The notes under the pieces were generated by a model. The model saw nothing but the letters and a program-made list of their open reading frames with translations. It was not told the DNA's origin and ran no database searches. Both the position numbers and the translations under genes were made by a program. Source: Rhypophila decipiens (taxonomy: Eukaryota; Ascomycota; Sordariomycetes; Sordariales; Naviculisporaceae). Taken from it: DNA of 64,000 nucleotides. Below, piece after piece: positions 53,379-63,795 of the stretch. The stretch covers positions 1 through 64,000 of the forward strand of contig MU858056.1 of NCBI GenBank assembly GCA_033297075.1. The letters are read 5' to 3'. The first letter of the stretch is position 1. Each line of letters opens with the position of its first letter.

Positions 53379-56011
53379 ATGTCTTCGGCCGCACCAACTT
53401 TTGCACAAAAGTCGCCCAATTCTGCAACCACCGCAAAAAGCCCTGATTCCGACGTCTCTCCCAGAACACAAGGCCCGGATTCGTCTCATCCAGCAGACTA
53501 TTTCTCTACAGGATCTATTTCCAACAACTCTTCCCGCGTCCCGTCTGTGTCGGCGCCCGCAAAGACCCATGTCTTGAAACCAGATTTCCAGGCGATGCTC
53601 GATGGCACATCGAAGGCCAGTAGCAATGCGTCTTTGTCACGATCGAGCGACGATGGACCCGACGACTCTGGACGGCCCTCGACCGTCTCCCGCAAATCAT
53701 CGATAGCATCAGTGACATTCCGACAGCCACGAAACCCATCTCTCCCACAAGGCGTACCGCGAAAGACGGACAATCAAAGATTGCGAGCATCGTCGCCTTC
53801 TCCTGTTAGGTGAGTTTGATTCATTTCTTCTTTTTGACATGCCTCTCTCCTGCCCAATATCTACTGTCTCGACGTCATGCCCCGCCAGGACGAGAGCTCA
53901 CCTGGAACCTCTACCTGTCATCACTCCATTGTTCCGGTACTGGCTGCTGCCTCATCTCCATGCACCCACACCCGACCCTCTTCCAAAAGAAAGGATTGTC
54001 CCAAGTCCTGGGCCGTTATCTCTGCCAGCCTGCAGTCGAGACGTTGCCCAGAACTTGAATTGTCAAAACTCACATGTTAGTGGCATTGGGGAGGCTAGTG
54101 CCTCTTGTCTGGTCACGCGACCAACAAGCTTTCCATATCCCTCGTCACCTCCCCAGCCATGTCGTCCATTTCTCTCCAAGCCTCTCTGCATGGGATGTGA
54201 CTTGCGATCCCTTGGGAACCAAGACGGGAAAGAGGTCGCGTGTCCAGTGTTGGATTGGGCACATTGCATAAGAGCCGTCGTCGTTGTCGCAGAGTGCCTC
54301 AACCTTCGACTGGCTCTCAAAGCTCACTCCCGGTCCTGGACCCGCACCGCCGCATCACAAGCGACCTCCTGCTGCGAGGAAGTTCCCCATTGCCCTCATT
54401 CGCCAACATGCAAAAAGGAACCCACAACCCCGCTACCCCACCAGGTCTGCGCTAGGATGAGCTACTTGTATTCATGTCAATCTGCACGCCTCCAAGATTG
54501 GTCGGCGGCATGATGGAAGGGCTCTTCACACAGGATAGCTTTGGTACTCCAAGTTTCAATGGGCAGGCTCGGCTCGGATGATTCGAGACCGTTCCACTCA
54601 TGCTTAACCGCATCCTGCCGACCTGACTGTCATTGATCGTACGCCATCATGAATTTTCAAAGTCCTTCCACAGCCCTAGGTTATTGGACGCTTGGTTCGA
54701 AATTCCCTCAAGTGGCTGGTTAAACTGTCATAATTCACTCTGATATCTCGTCTATGTTTTGCCCATAACTCCATAATTCTGCTTACTATCCGTTTTCCCT
54801 CCACCGACAGCGCCTGTTTTGAGGGGCAAGCTCCTTTGATGTCATGGCCACGCTAACGCAGAACCCCCCGCCGCCTCTCAGATTTCGTCCCCACGTCGGA
54901 TTTGATAATCTTCCAGTCGGCGAAGCGACCAAGAACAACACTTCGTCATTCACTCTTCATGTTAGACATCAGGGTTATCAGCCGTCCAGACGATCGCGCA
55001 CCTTCATGGTGGGCGTGGACGAACATGCCTACTCCGATTATGCCCTCGTCTGGCTGTTGAATAACATGGTCGATGATGGTGACGAGGTAGTTTGCGTGCG
55101 GGTGGTTGAAGGCCCCATCCGCCCCGGCGAGAAGAACTACCAGGAAGAGGCCAAGAAGCTACTCTATGCGATTCAATCCAAGAACGAGCTCAACAAGGCG
55201 ATTAGTATCATCCTGGAATACTCAGTAGGGAAGCTACACGCTACCTTTCAACAACTCGTAGGTCCCCAATGCTCTCCGAGCATATTCTTGTTCCCGCTAA
55301 TAGTGATTTCTATAGCTCCACATTTACCAACCCTCTATGCTTGTGGTCGGCACAAAGGGCCGGTCCCTCGGCGGGATCCAGGGGCTCATGAACACACGGA
55401 ATTCCTTCTCGAAATACTGTCTCCAGTACAGCCCGGTGCCGGTCGTCGTCGTTCGACCTGATGATAAGCGGGCACGTAAGAAGGAGAAGCGGACTCATGA
55501 TCCTGGACGCCAAAGCTATATAAACATGCTCGCGCACAATGATGGAAAACACGAGGCCGACAGTGAAGCGAGCAGTGTTTACGAACTCGAGAGGGGAATT
55601 TCAGCCGATGAAGAGGCCCATCGCGTTGCGGCCGCAATAGGACTGCCCGCCGCGTTTGATCCTACCATCAAACCATATGAGGGTCGCCACACCCATGCCC
55701 GACGTTCGAGATCACCGTCTTCGTCCATTGGCCCGCCAACTGGGACCGGCTCGACATCATCCGTCCCTGCAACCACGACCCCTGACAGCGGGGATGATGA
55801 TAGTGGAGATGATGGCTCCGACGGCGACGAAATCGAGGCTGTCTCTGGTCAAGAGCTCCTGAACAAAGAAAGAGAATTGACTCAACAAGAGCGGGATCAG
55901 AAGAAGCGGCTCCATGCAATGGAAGTCGGAGAGGCGGCTGCTTTGCTGAAGTCGAAGGAGGCTGAAGAGGACGATGATGACGACGACGATTCCCAAGGAA
56001 AGACCGGGTAG
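53379..56011 (+). CDS. Universal stress protein (UspA family) with long fungal N-terminal extension; 5' structure unresolved
   Basis: A Usp-domain protein of the fungal type; such proteins have a nucleotide-binding alpha/beta fold and an unclear stress role. The first exon, 53379 to about 53809, encodes a Ser-rich extension (RKSSIASVTFRQPRNPSLPQ) and ends at a good donor, AG/GTGAGT. The Usp domain is in a frame open from 54823 to 55257 (VGFDNLPVGEATKNN, TFMVGVDEHAYSDYALVWLL) and joins 55316-56011 across a 58-nt intron (MLVVGTKGRSLGGIQGL, KYCLQYSPVPVVVVRP). The tail is acidic, with a run of seven Asp. The link between exon 1 and the Usp exon is uncertain. Acceptor AAG at 54828-54830 fits the phase but is weak; a phase-0 link (CCT/GTTAGG to CAG at 54859-54861) is also possible. 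Either leaves an intron of about 1 kb. Alternatively the ATG at 54844 starts a shorter protein. Confidence 0.8.
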
Positions 56012-57429
56012 ATGAAAGCTGGAGACGAGGGAGATGTGTGGGTGAGCTTGCGCCATGGACCGGCAGTAATACTTATCAATGCTTTGCGAGAAGAGAAGTA
56101 AAAAAGCTTCTTTACATAGAAGGGAATCATCTCCTATTCATACGTATAGACCAGACATTCAGGAGGCCGGCGTGAGGATAATGGTCTAGCATTCGTTTCT
56201 TGGGTTGCGTCGTCTCTTGTTGTACTCCGCTCTGATATCTTTTTGTGCTTTTCTTTGGAGGTATGGTTGTTCGGAGTTGTTGGCCCTATTGTACAAAGAC
56301 CTGCAACAGGTAAACCGCATAGACACATATATGTGTCACAAATACAGTCCACTAAGCTGTTTATTAATCTGATATCTGATACAGAACATGGAGTTGTGTG
56401 ACTGGGCTACCTGCTACTTGCCCTGGTTCTCAATTACGGTGACTCTCAGCTTGCTCGACGTCTGTGACCATGCTCAAACAGTTGATAAATGACAACACCA
56501 CTTATAACCCGTACATCCAGTATGAGCACCTACTTGAGAAACCGCATCGTCATCAGTTGTCTATGGCATACTGTACATCTGTACGGATACCGAGGTTGAC
56601 GGCTTACCGGTATGTCATTAATCGCCCGCCATCGACATTTCCCTGCAGGTCGCTACCTGCTGAAAAGGTGGGTGGGGCTTGGATCCTTCGCCCCGCTACG
56701 TACGCAGCACCCCAACAAATCCAGGTAGGCCCCTGAAACCTGGAGCATTAGCGCTCAGCCCTTCCCAAGGCCCCGTCAGCCTTGCAATCAACAACCTTCA
56801 ACGTGCATCACCGTTACCCCGACATCGAAGCTTGACCAGCAACCGCCGATGACAGACTTTTTATATACAGCAGAAGGCGTGTCAAATAACGGCACCTTTC
56901 GTTGTGGATATTACCCCCACAAACCTTGAGTGTCGCCACGTTTGTAACTCGTTTGTTGCGCCAGTTGCCTGTGGTTTCCTACGAGGAAGCTCATCCAAGC
57001 TCCGCCCGGCATCGCTCTCCATCCCGTCCGCAATCCGATACGCGCAATGTCCCGGTGAGGAACACGGCGAGCTTCCGGATGTTCTGCCGTTAAATCAACC
57101 TCCCCCGTGTCGTCGCCTGTCTGCAGTACCTCGGACCACCAAGTTGAAGCCGGCCACGTCACGATCTACCCCTACAGGCACAGCGATCTGGTCCGGTGAC
57201 TTGGAGGAATAAACACCACGACAATATTGCAGCGACTCAACGATTCACGCTGCGATACATGATCGATTGATATACCGGAGAAAAAGAGACAAACCAGAAG
57301 GCAGGCGGCTTGCGATGCTTCCCATGATCCCGACAGCCTCCGACCCTACTTCCCACTCCTCGATCCTACCTCTCAACGACATCGTGGAACCTACCTTACC
57401 GAGCTATCAACCCGCGCCCGTCGAACGAA
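56012..57429. other. Intergenic between the stress protein and GPHR
   Basis: 1.4 kb without a supported gene. The last 115 bases contain an open frame from an ATG at 57315 that overlaps the GPHR start in another frame; see findings. Confidence 0.5.
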
Positions 57430-59364
57430 ATGCCCTTCCTCCCACCGTCTGCCGACAGCAGCACGAAATGCGCCGAGGGAGGAGGAGGTGACGGCGACTC
57501 CTGCATAGCCTCTCCACCACCACCAGCAGGCCAACCCACCACCCTAGGGACATTATTCTCCCTCTCACCATTCATAGCAACCTTTTTCCTCGTCAGTCTC
57601 ATAATAACAAGGCGCATCTTCCCCCATCTCTCACGAATACAGCAGAATGCACGATCAGGAAACCACGAAGGGCGGATAGACGATGGCGAGGATCACATAC
57701 TCCCAGCCTCGGCACCATTGAGTCTGAGACAGGCCCACGCTGCCCACGCGGCGAGTACCACCACCGCTAAGAGGAAAGAGAGGATGGCTAGTTGGACTTT
57801 TGCCGCGACGGTGGGGCTGACGGCTGTGCTGGGGGAACTTATTCTTGCAGAGATTTCCGGGCTGCTAAGTCCCCACGCGCGGGGTGTTGCGCTGGGCTTC
57901 ACCGTGCCGACGTTGGTGGGCTTGTTGGTGGTTGTTATTCCTTTTTTGGAGATTTGGAGCGTTGTGGGCGGATTACTCTCAAACTCTTCTGGGAGGGGAA
58001 AAGGCAGGGTGCCGAAACGACTGGTGTGGTTAGTTCAGATTGTGGTGTTTGGACTGTGGTTATGTGTGTTTTGGTATGTGGGACGGGCGGTGCCGCCTGC
58101 GGGCGTGGATGAGAGGGATTATTACTTGTATGCGTATGCGAATGTGCATGTGGATGCCAGCTTGGATGCTGGCGGGACTGGTGCGACGGAGGAAGGGGGT
58201 TTCGATAGCACGGCCATGACTGTGGGGCGGGCGGAGTCGAGGCAGGAATCGGTCGGGGAGGTGGTGCTCGGCGGTGGCAGTCTCTCGAGGGCTTGTCTGG
58301 AGAGGATAGGCGTCATCGGGATATTGCTGATGGCGCTGTTGTCTGGGTTCGCGAGCGTGTCTACGCCTTGGCATATGTTTTCAGATGGGAAAGCTTACAA
58401 GAGGCGGCCGATTACGGAGGCGGACATCTTGAGGAAACAAGCCGGCTTGGATGCTGCGAGCGAGCTCTTGCTAACCAAGAAGCATCGCCTCAAGTCTTTA
58501 CAGAGGAAAGTGGCGGTTCTTGCTGAGACAGGGAGGGCATCGCAGGATGGGAAACAGTCGTCTGGCGGTGGTCTGGTGGGCAAGATGCTGGGCTCACTCA
58601 AAGAGATGGCAACGGGCGGTGACCGCGACGCTGCCGAGATCAAATCACTACAGCTCGAGATATCCGGTCTGGAGACGATGGAAGCGAATCTAGCGTCTTC
58701 GCTGACTTTTCTACGCAGGAGGAAAGCCGAGCACGCGCGTGACGGGACCGTCCTGGGCAGGGTCCTCGCCGTGCCCGGGTTCTTGTTCAGCATCTACTGC
58801 ATCTACCGCATCCTGGCGACGGCTCTGACCACGATGCGGAGGATGTACTACCCCACCGCGTCGTTCTCGTCCTCGGACCCGATCAATCGGTTCCTGGGGC
58901 TGCTGGCCAAACACTGGGACCCAAAGCTGGACCAGATGGCCTGGGCGAGGCAAATTTCCTTCTTGCTCTCGGGCGTGATTCTCGCCGCGAGCGCCAACTC
59001 GGTGCTGCAGACTTTTCAGATCTTTGCCAAATGGGCGCCTGGGTTGCTTTACCAGGCAAGGGCGAACCTGGCGCTGTTGCTGGGGCAGATTGCTGCTACG
59101 TATGTGATTAGTGCTGCGCTGCTGATGAGGAGCAACCTACCCAGGGAGGTGGGACGGTCGGTTGGGGATGCGCTGGAGAGCGCGTTGGAGCCGGGGTTTG
59201 TGGATCGGTGGTTTGAGGGCTGGTTCTTGACGGCTAGTGTGGCTACGGGTGCGGGAATCTGGGTTGGGAGGAAGCTTGTTGGTCCTGGCGGTGGGGAGTG
59301 GGATTATTGGGATGACTACACGTATGAGCTTGGGGAGGAGGAGATGGGTGCCAAACGGTCGTAA
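57430..59364 (+). CDS. Golgi pH regulator / ABA-GPCR-like membrane protein (GPHR/GTG family)
   Basis: A multi-pass protein of the family that includes human GPR89 (an anion channel that acidifies the Golgi) and plant GTG1/2. One exon of 644 aa. After a Pro/Gly-rich N-terminus, hydrophobic segments lie near residues 47-62 (LSPFIATFFLVSLII), 117-138, 150-175 and 195-212, the conserved N-terminal GPHR region. A loop that is not conserved follows (about 220-285), then another membrane segment (GVIGILLMALLSGFASVSTP). A helical central part leads to the ABA_GPCR domain (about 430-620), with GFLFSIYCIYRILATAL, DPINRFLGLLAKHWDP and FLLSGVILAASANSVLQTF. The chain ends in an acidic tail. It is complete. 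The precise ion or signalling role in fungi is not established. Confidence 0.92.
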   Translation: MPFLPPSADSSTKCAEGGGGDGDSCIASPPPPAGQPTTLGTLFSLSPFIATFFLVSLIITRRIFPHLSRIQQNARSGNHEGRIDDGEDHILPASAPLSLRQAHAAHAASTTTAKRKERMASWTFAATVGLTAVLGELILAEISGLLSPHARGVALGFTVPTLVGLLVVVIPFLEIWSVVGGLLSNSSGRGKGRVPKRLVWLVQIVVFGLWLCVFWYVGRAVPPAGVDERDYYLYAYANVHVDASLDAGGTGATEEGGFDSTAMTVGRAESRQESVGEVVLGGGSLSRACLERIGVIGILLMALLSGFASVSTPWHMFSDGKAYKRRPITEADILRKQAGLDAASELLLTKKHRLKSLQRKVAVLAETGRASQDGKQSSGGGLVGKMLGSLKEMATGGDRDAAEIKSLQLEISGLETMEANLASSLTFLRRRKAEHARDGTVLGRVLAVPGFLFSIYCIYRILATALTTMRRMYYPTASFSSSDPINRFLGLLAKHWDPKLDQMAWARQISFLLSGVILAASANSVLQTFQIFAKWAPGLLYQARANLALLLGQIAATYVISAALLMRSNLPREVGRSVGDALESALEPGFVDRWFEGWFLTASVATGAGIWVGRKLVGPGGGEWDYWDDYTYELGEEEMGAKRS

Positions 59365-61278
59365 AAAGACCATTACTGAGTATTGGGTTTGTATAACCAT
59401 CCGTGAGCTGCATTCTGAAGTACCTGGAAAACAAGGTCAGGTGCAAACGGGTTGTAATAGTAGGCGGGAGCGTGGCGTTTGGTTTTGTCTTTGATATACT
59501 GGTAACCTTTAAGCTTAGCTACTGTTGTCCCATCTTCAATGTAGGAGAAGATATCTGTCCCCGGCCGATTTAGTTGGTCTATTACCCATGGGAGTAATAA
59601 CAAGTACCTTGTTCACCCTGGGCAGGTCGCAGTCCAGGATGCTGATGATGGGCTTTCGGGCTGGTGAGTTGGCACGTGGGAAGGTAAACTTGGCCGTAGC
59701 AAACGGCCAAAGATCTGACATGCTGGTGCAACATCTTGTCGAAATATCCGGAGCTCCGCGCTACACCACGGGACGGTGTAGTCCATGTGGAGTGAGGCTC
59801 AAGGGAGCTCATGTCTTGGCGATCACAACCCCCTGAAGTGCTACCCGAGCACTTGGACCGTTCCCCCTGTCGAAGCGCCAACCAATCAGCTTTCCTCGTC
59901 TCCAACAACCGCAACACATCTCAAACACCGAACTTTGACCAAACGAAACAACATCTTTCTTTTCTGTTGCCATGATTGGACACTCCGTCTGCTCTCTCCT
60001 GGCAGCGCTGTCTACCCTCAGGGGTCCAGGGGCGAGAGAGAGAGAGATGGGAGGCGATTCGCTAGCAGAGGATTGAAACATTTGGAAACTGTGACTTGTT
60101 GGCCATGATGTTCCCCCAATCATCTTGCTCGAATGGGGCCAGAGAATCACCCCAGATCAGGTTCTTTCTCTTTGGAGGCTTCCTTACCTTCCCTTCTCAG
60201 TTGAAGCTTTTATTGGGTTGGTGGAGTACAGCTCCATGATTTCACGAACTGATGGTACTGTCTGCAAGTGCAGCCGGGCCCCTTGCTGGATGACCTGCCA
60301 TTGGGGGTGGGAGGCAGCTGGGTCGGTAGGTAGGGCAGGAAGGGGTGTGAGCAGGGGAAAAAGATCTATAACGATCGCCTCACCACGGGTGTCCGCCCAT
60401 CCCTTGCCTTTTCTTTTCCTTTTCCTCCCTTCCGTCGTTTTTCATTTTGACAATCCGATCCGCGGGACGGGTTTGTGCTGGCTAGGTCAAGAGACCTTTT
60501 TTCACTTCTCTTCCCGTTTGCTGGCCATTTTTGTTGTTTACCAAAAAGAAGCCGAGCTTCCTTCCTTCTTTTGTTTCTTCCTTTTGTGACTTGGACAAGC
60601 TTCTCTTCTTGATACTTCTAGGACCTGTTCTGCCGGCCTCGTTGTCTAACTCTCATATTCTTGGCCTCGTTGCTGAGGTTTATATATTTCTTTTGGGAGT
60701 CGATCCACCATTGACATCGGCTTGGAAGAAACCAGGCGCATTTATCAACACCCTCGCTGATGTGTCCAGCACATGGCCTCAACATCAAGGCATAACATCG
60801 ATCGAGCCATCCTCGGACCCATCAGGCCTCAGTAACCACCCGGCCGTTGGAAAACAAAGTCACGGTCCAAGCTTGCATCATCCATCTATAGCCGCATTGA
60901 CCTCTTCCGATCTGAACGGGACCCGAGCAGCTGTCACTCCCGGCCCCTGACACAGAAAACGTTTCGGCTCTTACGGCAAGCTCTACTGCTCCGAGCTACC
61001 CGTTAAACCGAGCCCGCCCTTGCTAGGAACCCATTGCATCACGATATCCGGATTGGATTGGCAGAGTGTCGTTGCTTTTCCCCGGAGTCTAGCCCTTGTT
61101 CTCGACCCCGAACCAACACCGGCCACCTTGAGGACCTGAAGGAAGAGATAACCAGGACGATCTTTGCCACTACACCGCTGGCACAGCAACTTCAAGGACG
61201 AGCTCCTGATTTGTTGAACATACCATCACGAAATCTTCATCTCACGACCGATATTCCCGGCGACACGCCGTCGACAAG
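59365..61278. other. Intergenic between GPHR and the GPI-type protein
   Basis: 1.9 kb without a supported gene. A coding-like minus-strand segment lies at 59373-59721 (see findings). The part from about 60395 to 60630 is strongly pyrimidine-rich (TTTTCTTTTCCTTTTCC), as in fungal core promoters. Confidence 0.45.
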
Positions 61279-62016
61279 ATGGGAAGCCACAACAGACTAC
61301 GGCCCTTACAAAAGGCAGCGTTACTGTCCCTCGCCACAACAGCCTCAGCCCTCTCCCTCTCCAACTTCCAACTCATAACCTCAGCCCAAGTGCCCCTAGG
61401 CTGCATACTCACCTACAACCGCCCAATACCCTTCTGCACAAACGCCGACTTTACTCGCGGAAACAACGGCTGCTCGTCCAACTGCGCAGACGCAATCGAC
61501 AGACTCCAGGACATGCTACAAAACGTCTGCGGAGACGGGGATGGATCCTCAAGCTCGATATTAGGGCAGGCGATGCAAGGCACGTTGGTGGACGTGTTAT
61601 GTCCAAACGTCTCTGGAGGTTCGCCAACGACAACAAGCTCCTCCTCCACCACCTCTGTGATAACAAAACTCACACTCACCACCGTCGTCCCTCCGCGGAC
61701 GACGACCTCTTCTGCAGAACGCTCCAGTTTTACTACCTCGACGACGTCGAGTAGTACAGAGACGCCGCCGCTTGCGTCGGATATACCTGAACCCTCGGCA
61801 CCGCAGCAGCCTGTTCCGCCGCAAGAGACGACGACGACAGCCGTACCTTCGCAGACGACGCCCCCTGCCGCACCACCAAATTCAAATTCTGGAGTTGGAG
61901 GGGGTAGTCCGTTTGACGAGCCGTTATTAAACGCATCGCCACGGCTTGATACGGGTTGGATGGCAATGTCATTGACTGTGTTGGCCGTGGGGTATGGTAT
62001 TGGCGTTTTAGTCTAA
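61279..62016 (+). CDS. Secreted Cys-rich, Ser/Thr-rich protein, probably GPI-anchored
   Basis: A single-exon gene of 245 aa. Residues 1 to about 24 are a signal peptide ending near TTASALS. The mature N-terminal domain (about 25-115) has six cysteines, in the order LGCILTYNRPIPFC, GCSSNCADAIDR, NVCGDG and DVLCPN, likely three disulphides. Residues about 115-205 are a Ser/Thr/Pro-rich stalk for O-glycosylation. The end is hydrophobic (WMAMSLTVLAVGYGIGVLV) after a small-residue stretch (LLNASP), which suits a GPI-anchor signal. The expected location is the cell surface or wall. I know similar fungal proteins only as uncharacterised; it is not a LysM or CFEM protein by its cysteine spacing. The start is the first ATG and gives a good signal sequence. 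Confidence 0.85.
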   Translation: MGSHNRLRPLQKAALLSLATTASALSLSNFQLITSAQVPLGCILTYNRPIPFCTNADFTRGNNGCSSNCADAIDRLQDMLQNVCGDGDGSSSSILGQAMQGTLVDVLCPNVSGGSPTTTSSSSTTSVITKLTLTTVVPPRTTTSSAERSSFTTSTTSSSTETPPLASDIPEPSAPQQPVPPQETTTTAVPSQTTPPAAPPNSNSGVGGGSPFDEPLLNASPRLDTGWMAMSLTVLAVGYGIGVLV

Positions 62017-62811
62017 TTTAATGGGATGGGTTGGGAATGGGGACAGACAGGACAATGGGCATTGTACCACTACCTAGTATCGTCGCATAGCGGGATGCGA
62101 TGGAAGTAATGATATTGAAGCCAATTTTGGCGATTTTTTTCCGGATCAACGTTTTCTTGTGTTGCCAATATCTTGGATATGGGGCCAGACGGGCAAAACC
62201 TACTGCCCTGGGGAAAATAGCACTTGACCATCAGCTGCGAGAACCGTTAAACACCACGGCTCGACGAGTTATAGTATGCAAATACAGAGCCGCATCCATG
62301 GGCTGGGCTGGACGGGGAGGACATGTATAATATAATATGTAGGTGACACTTTGCTTAGTACTAGATACCACTGACGAGAAATTTATCTTGTGATTTATAT
62401 ACAGATGACCCCTGGACGACTTGAATAATGTGGTGCCGTGCCTAGGTGATTGTGTGGATTGACTCGGTATTAAGGATGGTCTGTGAGCCTGAATATCACT
62501 CAGGACAGATAGAAGGTGATAACATTTCCTCGCACACCCTCGCTCTTTGCTTTGCTATGGCTTGGCTTGACTTGCTTGCTTTGCTTTGTGAGAGAACCAA
62601 GGACACTTATTTACAATGATGATGAGAAAAGGGGAAAGAAAGACAATAAACACATCATGCACAACGAGCTATGAAGCCAAAATAAACATGTAAACAAAAT
62701 AAAGGGACAAGCAAGCCCCTTCCTTCTCAACCTTGACCCAGGACATTCATTTTCCACCCAAACATGTTTCTCATAGTCAACAAGACAGTCCCCCCCCTCG
62801 CAAGAAACCAC
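62017..62811. other. Convergent 3' region between the GPI-type gene and PEX11
   Basis: AT-rich, with no gene seen. It contains a degenerate CTTG/CTTTG repeat at 62541-62590. Confidence 0.5.
62541..62590. repeat. Degenerate CTTGC/CTTTGC simple repeat
   Basis: Successive TTTGC, CTTGG and CTTGC units form about 50 bp of low-complexity sequence in the PEX11 3' region. Confidence 0.55.
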
Positions 62812-63795
62812 TTAGGAAGAAGACGGCGCAGTAGAAGCCCACAACTCGCGCATCTGAATCAAGCCCGGTATACTCCCCAACAAACCAACAACACCCTCAT
62901 TAACACCGGCCAAACCCCCATCCACACTCCAGTGCACCGTCAAGGGCGCCCACGCCAGATTCCTCGCGAATTTATTCCTCCACGCTTGCTTCTCCTCCTT
63001 GGTCGTGAGGGTAGTAACACCAGCACTCGGTCCAAACCTCTCCGCAGCGAGTTTACCCAGCTCGACACCAATGTACATTGCCCAGCAGCGCACACTCCAT
63101 TTGTACGCCCAGCCTTGCGTGGCCGGGGTCCAGGACATGACGCCCTTGGACGACAGGAATGCCCCGTTCTCTAGGCCCTGGAGCGCGATGCACAGGGACA
63201 GTTGGGTTGCGCTGATGAGTAAGTCCAACTTGGACTCCTTTTTCTCTTCTGATGATTTTTCGGAGGGGCTGCTGCGAGCAAGAATCTTGGCCACCAACCC
63301 GCGTCCCCAAAAGTACATGCCCAACAGCGCCCACAGCCGCGAGATAGTCCTCGCCTCGCTCGTCAAGCTCGACAGGTTATTCAGCTTCTTAGCCAGAGAC
63401 AATGCGCCCGCGGCAGCAGCTGTCTTGGCCGTGGACGGGATCTCAGCGGTCGCAATGACGGTCGAGCCTGTCTTGGCCGAGAGGGAAGCCAGCAGGGCGA
63501 GCCATTCTCTTGCCGAGCGCTGGAGGATCGAGCGCGACAGGTGCGACAGGATGTGCGCGGCGAACTTGGAGCTGTAGCAGACTAGCAGCAGGACTGTGTC
63601 GATCCCGCTGGGGGTTGAGAGGCATTTGTTTAGTCTGGCCAGGAAGGCGTCTAGGTTCGAGGGGGTTGCCGATAGGAGGGCTCGGAGCGGGAGGGGTTGG
63701 GGTTTTGGGACCGAGGAGATGCCCGTTGAGGAGGAGGGAATGGGTTCGCCTGAGGGGAGGTCGGCTACGGGGTCGATTGAGGTTGATTCGGCCAT
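62812..63795 (-). CDS. Peroxisomal biogenesis protein, PEX11 family
   Basis: A membrane protein of peroxisomes that elongates the membrane before division and influences transport. One exon of 327 aa. Residues 1 to about 35 are a Ser/Pro-rich leader. The PEX11 domain then runs to the end, starting near LRALLSATPSNLDAFLARLN and including TVLLLVCYSSKFAAHILSHL, ISRLWALLGMYFWGRGLVAK and a C-terminal VDGGLAGVNEGVVGLLGSIP. Amphipathic helices typical of the family are visible in the first third. The longer leader and the Ser/Glu/Lys-rich loop (SSPSEKSSEEKKESK, about residue 175) suggest the PEX11C/Pex11-like branch of filamentous fungi rather than the shorter Pex11 proper. Assignment within the family is uncertain. 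Confidence 0.88.
   Translation of the reverse strand: MAESTSIDPVADLPSGEPIPSSSTGISSVPKPQPLPLRALLSATPSNLDAFLARLNKCLSTPSGIDTVLLLVCYSSKFAAHILSHLSRSILQRSAREWLALLASLSAKTGSTVIATAEIPSTAKTAAAAGALSLAKKLNNLSSLTSEARTISRLWALLGMYFWGRGLVAKILARSSPSEKSSEEKKESKLDLLISATQLSLCIALQGLENGAFLSSKGVMSWTPATQGWAYKWSVRCWAMYIGVELGKLAAERFGPSAGVTTLTTKEEKQAWRNKFARNLAWAPLTVHWSVDGGLAGVNEGVVGLLGSIPGLIQMRELWASTAPSSS

Noticed and set aside
53839..54513. 224-codon open frame between the stress-protein exons
   Set aside because: Its residues are rich in Cys/Pro/His, as in an off-frame reading. The more protein-like segments lie in the other frames, so I describe the region as unresolved rather than as a gene.
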